From: DASCQC01 sp036012865
GTDB lineage: Bacteria; Pseudomonadota; Gammaproteobacteria; Comchoanobacterales; Comchoanobacteraceae
Direction of reading: 5' to 3'
Length of the DNA stretch: 39,212 nucleotides
NCBI GenBank assembly: GCA_036012865.1
Contig: DASCQC010000007.1
Location: forward strand, 1 to 39,212
Shown: positions 8,268 to 16,592 of the stretch, piece by piece
Position numbering within the stretch: the first letter of the stretch is position 1
Layout of the letters: every line of letters begins with the position of its first letter
Made by a program: the position numbers and the translations under genes
Notes under the pieces: generated by a model
Database searches by the model: none
What the model was told of the DNA's origin: nothing
Seen by the model: only the letters and a program-made list of their open reading frames with translations

Positions 8268-9157
8268 GCAGACACCTTTTTCAGTCCTGGGAAGCCTAGA
8301 TTTTCACGTTGAAGGTAATAGGCTTTCGCAACCGCTTGAGCTAATTTCCTCACTCTCAAAATAAAAGCTTGGCGCTCTGTCACTGAAATCGCGTGACGGG
8401 CATCAAGCAGATTAAAATAATGTGACGCTCTTAACACACATTCATAAGCGGGCATAACCAACGACTTATCTAATAATTCATGAGCATGGGTTTCTTGCTC
8501 AGAGAACTTTGTTAAAAGCTGGTCAACAGGAGCAAAATCAAAATTATAATGCGACATTTCAAATTCATTTTGACGAAATAAATCGCCGTAGGTAACCTCT
8601 CCATTAGGAGTTTTAGCCCAGACAATATCAAAAATACTTTCAACATTCTGTAAGTGCATGGCAATCCGTTCTAACCCGTAAGTTAACTCTCCTGTTACCG
8701 GTTTACACTCCAATCCCCCGACTTGCTGAAAATAAGTATACTGACTAATTTCCATACCATTTTGCCATACTTCCCAACCCAAACCCCAAGCACCTAAGGT
8801 TGGAGATTCCCAATTATCTTCAACAAAACGTAAATCATGGGACAGTCCCTCTATGCCTAAAGCCTTCAAGGAGCCCAAATAAAGTTCTTGGATATTAACC
8901 GGAGAGGGTTTAAGAATGACTTGAAACTGATAGTATTGCTGAACACGGTTAGGGTTATCACCAAACCGTCCGTCAGTGGGTCGCCTAGAAGGTTGAACAA
9001 ACGCCGTACTCCAAGGCTCAGGACCAATGGCCCCTAGAAAGGTAGCAGGGTGAAAAGTACCTGCTCCCATTTCCATATCATAAGGCTGCAAACATACGCA
9101 GCCATGATGAGCCCAGTATGTTTGCAGCTTAAATATTATATCTTGAAAATAAATCAC
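8264..9157 (-). CDS. glyQ: Glycine--tRNA ligase alpha subunit
   Basis: 297 residues, near the family length of about 300. Visible motifs are MEMGAGTFHPATFLGAIGPE, FVQPSRRPTDGRFGDNPNR, YYQFQVILKPSP, FVEDNWESPTLGAWGLGWEV and FQQVGGLECKPVTGEL, all hallmarks of the alpha subunit that holds the class II catalytic core. The start is GTG at 9157; the N-terminal IYFQDIIFKLQTYW aligns with the family start. The stop codon of the upstream dsbA-like gene (TAG) shares its last base with this GTG, so the two are directly joined. Confidence 0.97.
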   Translation of the reverse strand: MIYFQDIIFKLQTYWAHHGCVCLQPYDMEMGAGTFHPATFLGAIGPEPWSTAFVQPSRRPTDGRFGDNPNRVQQYYQFQVILKPSPVNIQELYLGSLKALGIEGLSHDLRFVEDNWESPTLGAWGLGWEVWQNGMEISQYTYFQQVGGLECKPVTGELTYGLERIAMHLQNVESIFDIVWAKTPNGEVTYGDLFRQNEFEMSHYNFDFAPVDQLLTKFSEQETHAHELLDKSLVMPAYECVLRASHYFNLLDARHAISVTERQAFILRVRKLAQAVAKAYYLQRENLGFPGLKKVSA

Positions 9158-9891
9158 TACTTAGTTAAGTTTTGAATCTTTTGTTTAAAAGCTTCTGCTG
9201 GCATAGCGCCCTTAATAATATGAACCTGATCACTTCCCTTTCGGTGGACGAAAAACCAAGGTGTTGAATCAACTTCCAATGCTCTTGCCAATTGAATCGT
9301 AGCATCAACATTAGAGGAAAAATTCTTGGCATTTAATTTTACACCATTTTTTGAAAGAATATTGATCATATCTTCCTTTTTATAAGGTTTTTTCAGTTGT
9401 AATAAGGCTTGATGAACCGCTTCAAACTTTGAGGCACTGCTTGCTGCCATAGCAACGGTTGCTGCTACTTGAGAGTTTTCACCAAAGAAAGGTACAGGCT
9501 TAACCACTACTCGATATTTATCTGGGTTATTATTAACCATCTCCTTTAAAGGGGAGTCCATTAATTTACAATAACCACATTGATAGTCCATAAATTCAAC
9601 AATCGTTATCGGGGCGTTATTGTTGCCCATACTAGGGTCTCCCGACTTGTAAAACAACTCATCTTTCATCGATAATGCTTTGTTTTTAGTAGCATCTAAA
9701 GCCTTTTCTTCCTGAATCCCACGATACTTAACCAAGGCTTGAAAAATAGCCTCTGGGTGGTTATTAATATAATTTTCAACAACCGATTCCATTTGTGATT
9801 GATCCACAACCGGTTTGTTTTTTGCCAAACTAAATGCTGTGACACCTGTAGCCAGTATCATTGAAACAACAGCAACTCCTACTTTTTGCAT
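9157..9891 (-). CDS. Com1-like periplasmic DsbA-family thiol:disulfide oxidoreductase
   Basis: Residues 1-23 are a signal peptide or anchor (VGVAVVSMILATGVTAF). Residues about 30-80 are helical (VENYINNHPEAIFQALVKY), followed by a thioredoxin-fold domain with EFMDYQCGYCKLM, giving the redox pair Cys105-Gly-Tyr-Cys108, and STPWFFV with cis-Pro211. The architecture and text resemble Coxiella Com1 and related Legionella and Rickettsia DsbA-like proteins, which act outside the inner membrane on disulfides. AAAGGAG lies just upstream of the ATG. It abuts glyQ with a one-base overlap. Whether it oxidises or isomerises cannot be told from the sequence. Confidence 0.85.
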   Translation of the reverse strand: MQKVGVAVVSMILATGVTAFSLAKNKPVVDQSQMESVVENYINNHPEAIFQALVKYRGIQEEKALDATKNKALSMKDELFYKSGDPSMGNNNAPITIVEFMDYQCGYCKLMDSPLKEMVNNNPDKYRVVVKPVPFFGENSQVAATVAMAASSASKFEAVHQALLQLKKPYKKEDMINILSKNGVKLNAKNFSSNVDATIQLARALEVDSTPWFFVHRKGSDQVHIIKGAMPAEAFKQKIQNLTK

Positions 9892-9954
9892 AACATCTCC
9901 TTTAAAAAAAATAATATTCCCCCATCATACCTAAACTCAGTGAGAAGATAAAGG

Positions 9955-10830
9955 TTACAATCCGCGAGTCGTCATAATTTTTTTAATTTTTTGTAAAGCC
10001 AGTGATTCAATCTGCCTCACCCTTTCGGTAGACACCCCAAAGTGCTGAGCTAATTCTTGCAATGTTTTTTTGTTTTCATCTTCGCATAACACCCGAGCAT
10101 AAACAATGTATTGGCCACGATCATCTAGCTGGCTAATAGCCTCTTTTATCCGCTCAGACCGATGGGTCGACTCAGCCCTATTCTCCACACAGATATGTGG
10201 GCTATAACGATCATCTGTTATAGCGTTTAAGGATGTGCCAGTTACCTCATCATATTCCTGCCCATCTAAAACTGGATCAAAAACATCATCGTGATTACGC
10301 ATCCTCATTTCCATTTGGCGCACATCTTTGATTTTTACATTCAAAAAGTCTGAAACTTGTTGAGCTTCTTGTTCTGAAAGTGATTGTCGAGCTCCTGAAA
10401 GGCTTCTTAACTTGAAAAACAGCTTTCGCTGGGCCTTCGTTGTAGCAACTTTTACAATCCTCCAATTGCGAATCACAAACTCATGGATTTCGGCTTTTAC
10501 CCAGTACAGTGCAAAAGTGACCAAACGAACACCCTTGGACGGTTTAAATCGTTGTACTGCTTTCATCAACCCTATATTACCTTCTTGAATAAGATCTGCA
10601 ATTGACAAACCATAACCTGAATATTGATAAGCAATACGAACAACAAATCGTAAATGCGCCAAAACTAAATGCCTAGCCCCCTCTACATTGCCAGTCTTGA
10701 TATAATCATTCGCCAAAGATTGTTCTTCCTCTTCTGAAAGCAAAGGAATACCATTAACAAAGCTTATATAAGCCTGTAAATTACCGCATGATAATGGTTG
10801 CGATACCGCTGTAAAGTTACTAAGAATCAA
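9955..10830 (-). CDS. rpoH: RNA polymerase sigma-32 factor RpoH
   Basis: The text matches sigma-32 throughout: LAHLRFVVRIAYQYSGYGL and ADLIQEGNIGLMKAVQRF (region 2.1-2.2), VRLVTFALYWVKAEIHEFV, NWRIVKVATTKAQRKLFFKL with the RpoH box, and the region 4 helix-turn-helix TLQELAQHFGVSTERVRQIE. It directs heat-shock transcription. I chose TTG at 10830 because AGGA lies 8 bases upstream and the product (291 residues, ILSNFTAVSQ...GNLQAYI) then lines up with E. coli RpoH (284 residues). A TTG at 10875 would add 15 residues without family support. It follows ftsX after 66 bases (10831-10896), in the usual ftsYEX-rpoH order. Confidence 0.95.
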   Translation of the reverse strand: MILSNFTAVSQPLSCGNLQAYISFVNGIPLLSEEEEQSLANDYIKTGNVEGARHLVLAHLRFVVRIAYQYSGYGLSIADLIQEGNIGLMKAVQRFKPSKGVRLVTFALYWVKAEIHEFVIRNWRIVKVATTKAQRKLFFKLRSLSGARQSLSEQEAQQVSDFLNVKIKDVRQMEMRMRNHDDVFDPVLDGQEYDEVTGTSLNAITDDRYSPHICVENRAESTHRSERIKEAISQLDDRGQYIVYARVLCEDENKKTLQELAQHFGVSTERVRQIESLALQKIKKIMTTRGL

Positions 10831-10896
10831 TAGATTAGTCCTGTTATGTTTATCTTGAAGAGATTTTAGCAACAAAAAGACATAATGTCCAGTATT

Positions 10897-11805
10897 TTAT
10901 GTATTTTTTAACGACCTTGATACAAACGGATGGAAGAACACAATAGCACAACCCACCACAACTTGAAGCCAAAAACTTCCGTACACTCCCCGGTAAAAGT
11001 ACCTCCCTTGAAAAGAGTCTCCCAACAACAACTTCGACATTGATCCCACTTCTATCATTCCCAAAAAAGCTTTAACCAGCCCCCACAAACAAACCATTAT
11101 CAACAGAATCGTCACAAGAATCTGTAAGCGAATAATGCCACCACTTACCCCAGACTCTTTCCACACTGAAATCCATTGACTAGAAATAAAACAGCGCTGA
11201 AAAAAGTACATAGCATTCAAATAAGTCATCATCATAACGATAAAAAACACACACGGAGACACCCCTCCCAACAGTGAAAGATAATCTTGAAAATGAATCC
11301 AATCCTGCGCATTAAACTGCGCCGATTCAACATAAGGAGCAGCACTTACCTCATCAATAAAACCCTTCAAAACATCTAAAGATAAATGCGGTTTAAAATA
11401 AACTTTTACTTTCGATGGCAATGGGTCGTTATCCAAATAATTTTTTAAATCTGAAATACCCAAATACTTCGCAAAATCTTCGCCCCCTTGTTTTGATGAG
11501 ACAAAATCCAAATCAACGACCTTCTCTCGCCCCCTAAGCTCAAGCAAAAAACTATCACGAACAGGGTTGGGCATCTTAGGAGACAAATAAAAGGTCATGG
11601 CAGTTACCTGGCGAATATCTTCTTTGTACTGCAAAATCCAATGGTGCCCGACAAAACCAAAAAAACCGACCCACCAAAGACAAAACAGCATCAGCAAATA
11701 GCGCAGATACTCTACCCAGAACACCCTTATATTCAAAAAAACCTGAGAAAAAACAAAAATACCTGATGTAATACCTGAACGCATACTAATACCCATAATT
11801 TCCAT
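10897..11805 (-). CDS. ftsX: Cell division protein FtsX
   Basis: 302 residues with one membrane segment near the N-terminus (YLRYLLMLFCLWWVGFFGFV), an extracytoplasmic region of about 100 residues (SLDVLKGFIDEVSAAPYVES, typical of the FtsX ECD), and three more membrane segments (PCVFFIVMMMTYLNAMYF, LQILVTILLIMVCLWGLV, FWLQVVVGCAIVFF). FtsX with FtsE forms the transporter-like complex that controls septal peptidoglycan hydrolases. The first ATG (11805) overlaps ftsE by 20 bases. In-frame ATGs at 11796 and 11784 are alternatives; the last would follow the ftsE stop directly. It sits between ftsE and rpoH, as in E. coli. Confidence 0.93.
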   Translation of the reverse strand: MEIMGISMRSGITSGIFVFSQVFLNIRVFWVEYLRYLLMLFCLWWVGFFGFVGHHWILQYKEDIRQVTAMTFYLSPKMPNPVRDSFLLELRGREKVVDLDFVSSKQGGEDFAKYLGISDLKNYLDNDPLPSKVKVYFKPHLSLDVLKGFIDEVSAAPYVESAQFNAQDWIHFQDYLSLLGGVSPCVFFIVMMMTYLNAMYFFQRCFISSQWISVWKESGVSGGIIRLQILVTILLIMVCLWGLVKAFLGMIEVGSMSKLLLGDSFQGRYFYRGVYGSFWLQVVVGCAIVFFHPFVSRSLKNT

Positions 11806-12427
11806 TAACCAACCGAAGCATCTGATAATCTCGCTTCAACTGAGGCACGTGCTGAGAAGTCCAAACAACCGACCTCCCCTCTTCCAACAAAGACTCCAAA
11901 ACCTCCATAAAAGAGCTGAAGCTTATCGGGTCATTCATAAACAAAGGGTCATCTAAAAATAAAACCTCAGGATTAGCCACAAGGCACTGAGCAAAAGCAA
12001 CCCTAACTCTCTCCTGAACCGACAATTGATCAATTGAGCAATGGGCGATCCCCATCAACCCTAAACGACAAAGCACTGCCTGCGTTAATTTACCCACCCT
12101 ATCAAAATGAAGTATGCCCCGAGCCCACAATGACATTTGAATATGTTTAATGGCTGATACCCCTTGCATAACAACCGGTTGTTGATTTAAAAACCCCATT
12201 CGATTGCTTAATCTTCGAATATCTTTTGACCCAGCACACCTTTGCCCAAAAACTCTGACATTCCCTGAAAAATCAACATTACCCTTCATGAGGTTTAACA
12301 GCGTAGTCTTTCCTGAACCACTGCCCCCTCTAACAATAAGAAGTTCGCCCGCACTCAAAGAAAAACTGACATCAGACAAAACCACTCTATCTGACAACTT
12401 AACTTCAACCCCATCCAATTTAATCAT
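11786..12427 (-). CDS. ftsE: Cell division ATP-binding protein FtsE, with divergent ABC motifs
   Basis: 213 residues (E. coli 222). Walker A GGSGSGKTT is intact at 34-42, and a Q-loop Gln lies near 82. The ABC signature, normally LSGGE/Q, reads LSVQERVRVAF at 135-145. Walker B is VLFLDD (155-160), so the catalytic Glu that follows the Walker B Asp159 is Asp160. The switch His193 is in SQHV instead of ATHD. Family and role (ATPase partner of FtsX in division) are set by position between ftsY and ftsX. The start overlaps the ftsY end by 8 bases. The substitutions suggest weakened or altered ATP hydrolysis, or relaxed constraint. Confidence 0.9.
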   Translation of the reverse strand: MIKLDGVEVKLSDRVVLSDVSFSLSAGELLIVRGGSGSGKTTLLNLMKGNVDFSGNVRVFGQRCAGSKDIRRLSNRMGFLNQQPVVMQGVSAIKHIQMSLWARGILHFDRVGKLTQAVLCRLGLMGIAHCSIDQLSVQERVRVAFAQCLVANPEVLFLDDPLFMNDPISFSSFMEVLESLLEEGRSVVWTSQHVPQLKRDYQMLRLVNGNYGY

Positions 12428-13373
12428 ATTGACTTAACAGCGCCTCAACAAAATCCTTGGCATTAAAGGGAATCAAGTCATCCATTCCTTCACCCACTCC
12501 AATAAAGCGAACAGGAACCCCTAACTCTTCAACAACGGAAAAGATAACCCCTCCTTTAGCCGTACCATCCAATTTCGTAATTACCACCCCAGTCAACCCT
12601 AAAGTTTCCTGGAACTTCTTAGCCTGATTTAAGCCATTTTGGCCCGTTGTGGCATCTAAAACCAACCACACATCTTGAGGAACATGACCACCAAACCTAC
12701 GCAAAACCTTGTTGATTTTACCCAGCTCACTCATGAGGTTATCTTTGGTATGCAACCTTCCAGCGGTATCTGCCAAAACCATATCTAATGATTGTGCTTT
12801 AGCCGATTTATAGGCATCAAAAATCACAGCAGCGCTGTCGCTTCCCTGTTGCTGAGAAACAATAGGAACTTGATTCCTCTCTGCCCACACCTGAAGCTGC
12901 TCAATAGCTGCCGCCCTAAAAGTATCCCCCGAAGCTAATAATAGCTTGCGTCCTTTTTTTCTATAGTAACCGCATAACTTCCCGATGGTAGTTGTCTTTC
13001 CAACCCCATTGATCCCTACCATTAAAATAACATGCGGAGGCTTCTCTAAAACAAGATCTTCCCTTTGAAATGGCTGCAATTTTTCAATCAAAACTTGGGA
13101 CAAGACTTCAAACAACACCGTTTGATCTGCAAGCACTTTTCTCGATAAAGCACTCCTGACTTCCTCCAATACTTTAGCTGAAGATTTAGCCCCCATATCA
13201 GACATTAACAATAATGAATACAGCTTATCAAAAACTTCTTTATCTATTGATTTTTTGCCTATGACAAAATCAAATAATCGATCAGCAAACCCTTTACGAG
13301 ATTTCTCTAGCCTATCAGCTAGAGTTTTGGGCGCTGATTTTTTCGCTGTAAACTTTGAAATAAAATTAAACAT
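12420..13373 (-). CDS. ftsY: Signal recognition particle receptor FtsY
   Basis: 317 residues. The NG GTPase domain shows G1 GINGVGKTTT (120-129), the box ASGDTFRAAAIEQL (148-161), G3 ADTAGRLHTK (201-210) and G4 TKLDGTAKGG (266-275). It docks ribosome-SRP complexes at the inner membrane for co-translational insertion. The acidic A domain seen in E. coli FtsY is almost absent; only about 40 lysine-rich residues precede the N domain, as in many small genomes. It is the first gene of the ftsY-ftsE-ftsX-rpoH cluster and is divergent from rsmD, with 48 bases between the starts. Confidence 0.96.
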   Translation of the reverse strand: MFNFISKFTAKKSAPKTLADRLEKSRKGFADRLFDFVIGKKSIDKEVFDKLYSLLLMSDMGAKSSAKVLEEVRSALSRKVLADQTVLFEVLSQVLIEKLQPFQREDLVLEKPPHVILMVGINGVGKTTTIGKLCGYYRKKGRKLLLASGDTFRAAAIEQLQVWAERNQVPIVSQQQGSDSAAVIFDAYKSAKAQSLDMVLADTAGRLHTKDNLMSELGKINKVLRRFGGHVPQDVWLVLDATTGQNGLNQAKKFQETLGLTGVVITKLDGTAKGGVIFSVVEELGVPVRFIGVGEGMDDLIPFNAKDFVEALLSQYD

Positions 13374-13394
13374 AATTTGATGGGTGCATATAAT
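13366..13394 (+). promoter_or_regulatory. Probable sigma-70 promoter for rsmD
   Basis: A perfect TATAAT lies at 13389-13394, 17 bases after a weak TTAAAC (13366-13371) inside the start of ftsY. A TG two bases before the -10 may help. The predicted RNA starts near 13401, about 20 bases before the rsmD ATG. Confidence 0.45.
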
Positions 13395-13421
13395 CTATTC
13401 ATAAGGTAACATAATTTCACT

Positions 13422-13988
13422 ATGAGCAAAAGACCTTACAACAACCAAATGGTAAGAATCATTGGAGGCCAATGGAAGCGCCGTCGCATTTCCTTTGCCA
13501 GTCATTCTGAAATACGCCCATCAAGTGATCGAGTACGAGAAACTCTCTTTAATTGGCTAAGCCCACACCTCTTTGACAGCGAATGCTTAGACTTGTTTGC
13601 TGGCAGCGGGATATTAGGCATAGAGGCTCTCTCACGAGGAGCGAAAAGATGTGATTTTTTTGACTCCAACCCCCTTGTTGTTTCAAGCTTAGAGTCTGCC
13701 CTAAAAAACCTTAACACCACCAAAGGCCTCATCAACCAAGGTACTTTTCCCTTGATCAACATCAATCAAGCTTATGACATTATCTTCTTAGACCCCCCTT
13801 TTAATCGATTTCCACTCACCACCCTTTTAGATTGGGTTGATCAACATCAATGCCTCAAACCCAAAGGAATGATCTATTTTGAAAGCCCTTATTCAATAGC
13901 AGCCGAAAACAATCACTACATAACACTGAAAAACCAACGTTACGGACAAGTCCATTTCAGCCTCTTAACTCAAGCCCCCCAACCATGA
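13422..13988 (+). CDS. rsmD: 16S rRNA (guanine966-N2)-methyltransferase RsmD
   Basis: 188 residues (E. coli 198). VRIIGGQWKRRRISF at the N-terminus, RPSSDRVRETLFNWL, the SAM-binding LDLFAGSGILGIEALSRGA, and the catalytic IIFLDPPF (DPPF motif) identify RsmD, which methylates G966 of 16S rRNA. The ATG at 13422 is used; an ATG ten codons on is possible. The stop overlaps the rsmG start (ATGA at 13985-13988), so rsmD and rsmG are coupled. It is divergent from ftsY, as in E. coli. Confidence 0.95.
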   Translation: MSKRPYNNQMVRIIGGQWKRRRISFASHSEIRPSSDRVRETLFNWLSPHLFDSECLDLFAGSGILGIEALSRGAKRCDFFDSNPLVVSSLESALKNLNTTKGLINQGTFPLININQAYDIIFLDPPFNRFPLTTLLDWVDQHQCLKPKGMIYFESPYSIAAENNHYITLKNQRYGQVHFSLLTQAPQP

Positions 13989-14620
13989 AATCCATTCAGG
14001 AAGTCCTTCAAAAACTCACCATCCCTTGCTCTGATCGATCAATCACTCAATTTCAAGATTACTTTAAATACCTACACCAATGGAATAAAGTCCATAACCT
14101 CACCTCAATACCAGAAGGAAATAAAAGTATAATCATACACTTATATGACAGCCTCAGCCTTTACCCCCACGTAAAAAATCATCACCATATTATGGATGTT
14201 GGATCAGGTGCCGGATTGCCTGGTGTCTTGTTGGCCATCGCCCAACCCGATCTAGAGCTTACCCTGGTTGAATGTTCTCACAAGCGCTGCGCATTCCTAA
14301 GACATGTCCGACACAAGCTTGGCCTAAAAAACGTGTTGATCATCAATAAACGAGTTGAATCATTACCCCCCTCTCTCTCCTATGACCTAGTACTAACTCG
14401 GGCTTTTGCCCCCCTTAATACCCAGTGGAGATACATTGAGCACTTGCTGGATGAAAATGCTTACATTTTAGCCATGAAAGGGAAAATACAACCTGAAGAA
14501 ATTGTAAGGTCCACTCAACATATCTACGCCATAATAAAACTCCCACCCACCGCAGAAATACATCACCGACATCTTATAAAACTCAAAAAAAAACCCGCCG
14601 TTTCACGTGGAACAAAATAA
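13985..14620 (+). CDS. rsmG: 16S rRNA (guanine527-N7)-methyltransferase RsmG (GidB)
   Basis: 211 residues (E. coli 207). WNKVHNLTSI, HLYDSLSL, MDVGSGAGLPGVLLAIAQPD (SAM site) and TLVECSHKRCAFLRHV are RsmG hallmarks. It makes m7G527 in 16S rRNA. In most bacteria rsmG follows mnmG; here it follows rsmD and leads into parA-parB, while mnmG lies about 15 kb away. The last codons contain a parS-like sequence (14599-14614), so the 3' end is doubly constrained. Confidence 0.95.
   Translation: MKSIQEVLQKLTIPCSDRSITQFQDYFKYLHQWNKVHNLTSIPEGNKSIIIHLYDSLSLYPHVKNHHHIMDVGSGAGLPGVLLAIAQPDLELTLVECSHKRCAFLRHVRHKLGLKNVLIINKRVESLPPSLSYDLVLTRAFAPLNTQWRYIEHLLDENAYILAMKGKIQPEEIVRSTQHIYAIIKLPPTAEIHHRHLIKLKKKPAVSRGTK
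14599..14614. promoter_or_regulatory. parS: parS-like centromere site in the rsmG 3' end
   Basis: CGTTTCACGTGGAACA matches the widely conserved ParB-binding consensus TGTTTCACGTGAAACA at 14 of 16 positions, including the whole central CACGTG. Its left half is the GTTTCAC form and its right half the GTGGAAC form found in Pseudomonas-type sites. It lies 85 bases before parA, the usual neighbourhood for parS. ParB would load here and spread by CTP-dependent clamping. Confidence 0.85.
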
Positions 14621-14698
14621 CATGATCTTGATAAACACTATGTACACGCTTGATAACTTTGTGTTAGACTTTCAAAGGTAAACATTGAGTCCAATCTT

Positions 14699-15502
14699 AT
14701 GCTGTACCCTCATAATAGTATTGTTTGTAGTATCACCAATCAAAAAGGCGGTGTAGCAAAAACTACAACGGCTATAAATTTAGCCGCCGCACTGGCATTG
14801 ATGGGGAAAAAAACTCTTTTAATTGATCTGGATGCCCAAGGGAATGCCTCGACAGGAAGCAATGCACACAGCCATACGCTTAGTACCACCGACCTTTTAC
14901 TAGAAAACAGACCGATTAATGAGTGCATATTACAAACCAACTATAAGTATGATATATTGCCTGCCAACGCAACCCTTACCCATGCTGAAGTAGAGTTAAT
15001 GAAACGAGACCAAAGAGAGTTTGTGCTGCAAAAACAACTATCTAAACTAACCCAGGGTTATGACTTTATTTTAATCGATTGCCCCCCATCACTTAACATT
15101 CTAACCATTAATGCCTTAGTCGCCTCCCACCACGTCCTTATACCCGTCCAATGTGAATACTTTGCATTGGAAGGTGTCATGCAGCTATTAAAAACCATTG
15201 AAAGCATAAAAAAAACAGTCAATCAAAACCTTAATATACTTGGTTTACTAAGAACTATGTACGATGGTCGCAATCGACTAGCCAGAGAAGTTTCTGAACA
15301 ACTCCTTCTTCATTTTAGTAGTCGCGTCTTCAACACCATCATTCCTCGCAATGTGCGACTTGCAGAATCCCCCTCTCACTCAAAACCAGTCATACAGTAT
15401 GACCGCCGTTCTCAAGGGGCTATCGCCTACATTGCCCTAGCAGGGGAAATATCCAGACAACTTTGTAAATCCACCACACCTCAAGGAGAAACCTATCAAT
15501 GA
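14699..15502 (+). CDS. parA: Chromosome partitioning ATPase ParA (Soj)
   Basis: 267 residues. The deviant Walker A motif NQKGGVAKTTTAINLA (residues 14-29) with the signature Lys16, then LLIDLDAQGNAS, and DFILIDCPPSLNILTINAL identify a chromosomal ParA of the Soj type. With ParB and parS it segregates the replication origin. The ATG at 14699 has no good ribosome site. The stop overlaps the parB start (ATGA at 15499-15502), so both proteins are made together. Confidence 0.96.
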   Translation: MLYPHNSIVCSITNQKGGVAKTTTAINLAAALALMGKKTLLIDLDAQGNASTGSNAHSHTLSTTDLLLENRPINECILQTNYKYDILPANATLTHAEVELMKRDQREFVLQKQLSKLTQGYDFILIDCPPSLNILTINALVASHHVLIPVQCEYFALEGVMQLLKTIESIKKTVNQNLNILGLLRTMYDGRNRLAREVSEQLLLHFSSRVFNTIIPRNVRLAESPSHSKPVIQYDRRSQGAIAYIALAGEISRQLCKSTTPQGETYQ

Positions 15503-16389
15503 GTAATCAAAATAAAGGGCTTGGACGAGGTCTTCACCACCTAGGCGTTACTTCCATATTATCCAGTATAGATACCTCACAAAATGACTCCTCAACCAGC
15601 CTAATGCTGCCCATCAAGGACATCCAACCAGGGCAGTTTCAGCCTCGTCAAAGCTTCGATGAAGAACCTCTTGAAGAACTCACTAACTCCATCAAACAAC
15701 ATGGCGTAATTCAGCCCATATTAGTCCGAAAAACTGATAGCGGCTATGAAATCATTGCTGGCGAAAGAAGATGGCAAGCCTCAAAAAAAGCTGGTTTGAC
15801 ACATATTCCCGCTGTTGTAAAAAGCCTCAATGATGAAGAGTCTGCTGCCATTGGCTTGATTGAGAACATTCAGAGAGTTGACCTTAACTTCATTGAAGAA
15901 GCCCAAGCAATCAGCCAATTAATCGATCGATTTCAATTTACTCATCAACAAACCTCAACGTTTCTTGGAAAATCTAGATCCGCTATCAGCAACTCATTAA
16001 GGCTGCTACAACTTAACCCAGAAGTTAAAGAAATGATTAAAGAAAAAAAACTAGAAATGGGGCACGCTAGAGCCATTTTATCCATACCGTACCCAGAACA
16101 ACCTAACATAGCCAAAAAGGTTATTGCGGATAACTTAACAGTCCGCATGACTGAAAGTATCGTCAATAAATGGCTAAACTCTTCCAAGGGCGACTCAGCA
16201 AAATTAGCACCCCCTATGCTCGATAGCATTCAAAACGAATGGAGCCAACGCTTAGGCAAGTCTGTCAAAGTGACCACCTTAAAAAAAGGGGGAGGAAACC
16301 TTACCATACCTTATCAATCATTGGGAGAACTCCAAAGTATGCTTAACAACCTAGAAAGCTCCTTAAAAGAAAGTATTGAGCAGACCTGA
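15499..16389 (+). CDS. parB: Chromosome partitioning protein ParB (Spo0J), CTP-dependent clamp
   Basis: 296 residues. The N-terminus has KGLGRGL. The CTPase/ParB domain shows QPRQSFDEE, HGVIQPILVR and GERRWQA (88-94), the arginine patch that binds CTP. ENIQRVDLNFIEEA follows, then the helix-turn-helix region STFLGKSRSAISNSLRLL that reads parS. The C-terminal LNNLESSLKESI helices would dimerise. It is coupled to parA; the parS-like site at 14599-14614 is its likely target. Confidence 0.96.
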   Translation: MSNQNKGLGRGLHHLGVTSILSSIDTSQNDSSTSLMLPIKDIQPGQFQPRQSFDEEPLEELTNSIKQHGVIQPILVRKTDSGYEIIAGERRWQASKKAGLTHIPAVVKSLNDEESAAIGLIENIQRVDLNFIEEAQAISQLIDRFQFTHQQTSTFLGKSRSAISNSLRLLQLNPEVKEMIKEKKLEMGHARAILSIPYPEQPNIAKKVIADNLTVRMTESIVNKWLNSSKGDSAKLAPPMLDSIQNEWSQRLGKSVKVTTLKKGGGNLTIPYQSLGELQSMLNNLESSLKESIEQT

Positions 16390-16465
16390 ATGCCCCACAA
16401 ACTCAAAAAACACAAGCCCTTATCGATCAAAAAACGCTGCGTCCAATGATTTGAGGTTTTAAGTG

Positions 16466-16494
16466 TTGACTTTATGAAAAAAAAACACTACGAT
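16466..16494 (+). promoter_or_regulatory. Sigma-70 promoter of trxA-rho
   Basis: TTGACT (16466-16471) and TACGAT (16489-16494) are separated by 17 bases. This gives a predicted start near 16501 and a leader of about 90 bases before trxA. Rho leaders are often used for autoregulation in other bacteria, but nothing specific is visible here. Confidence 0.65.
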
Positions 16495-16592
16495 CAAAAA
16501 TGAACAACCTAAGCAAGATAACTTTGAAATAATAGGTTTTTTGCCATCCCCTCGTTTTAAATCACATTCATATTAAATCAGGTAAACAACTC

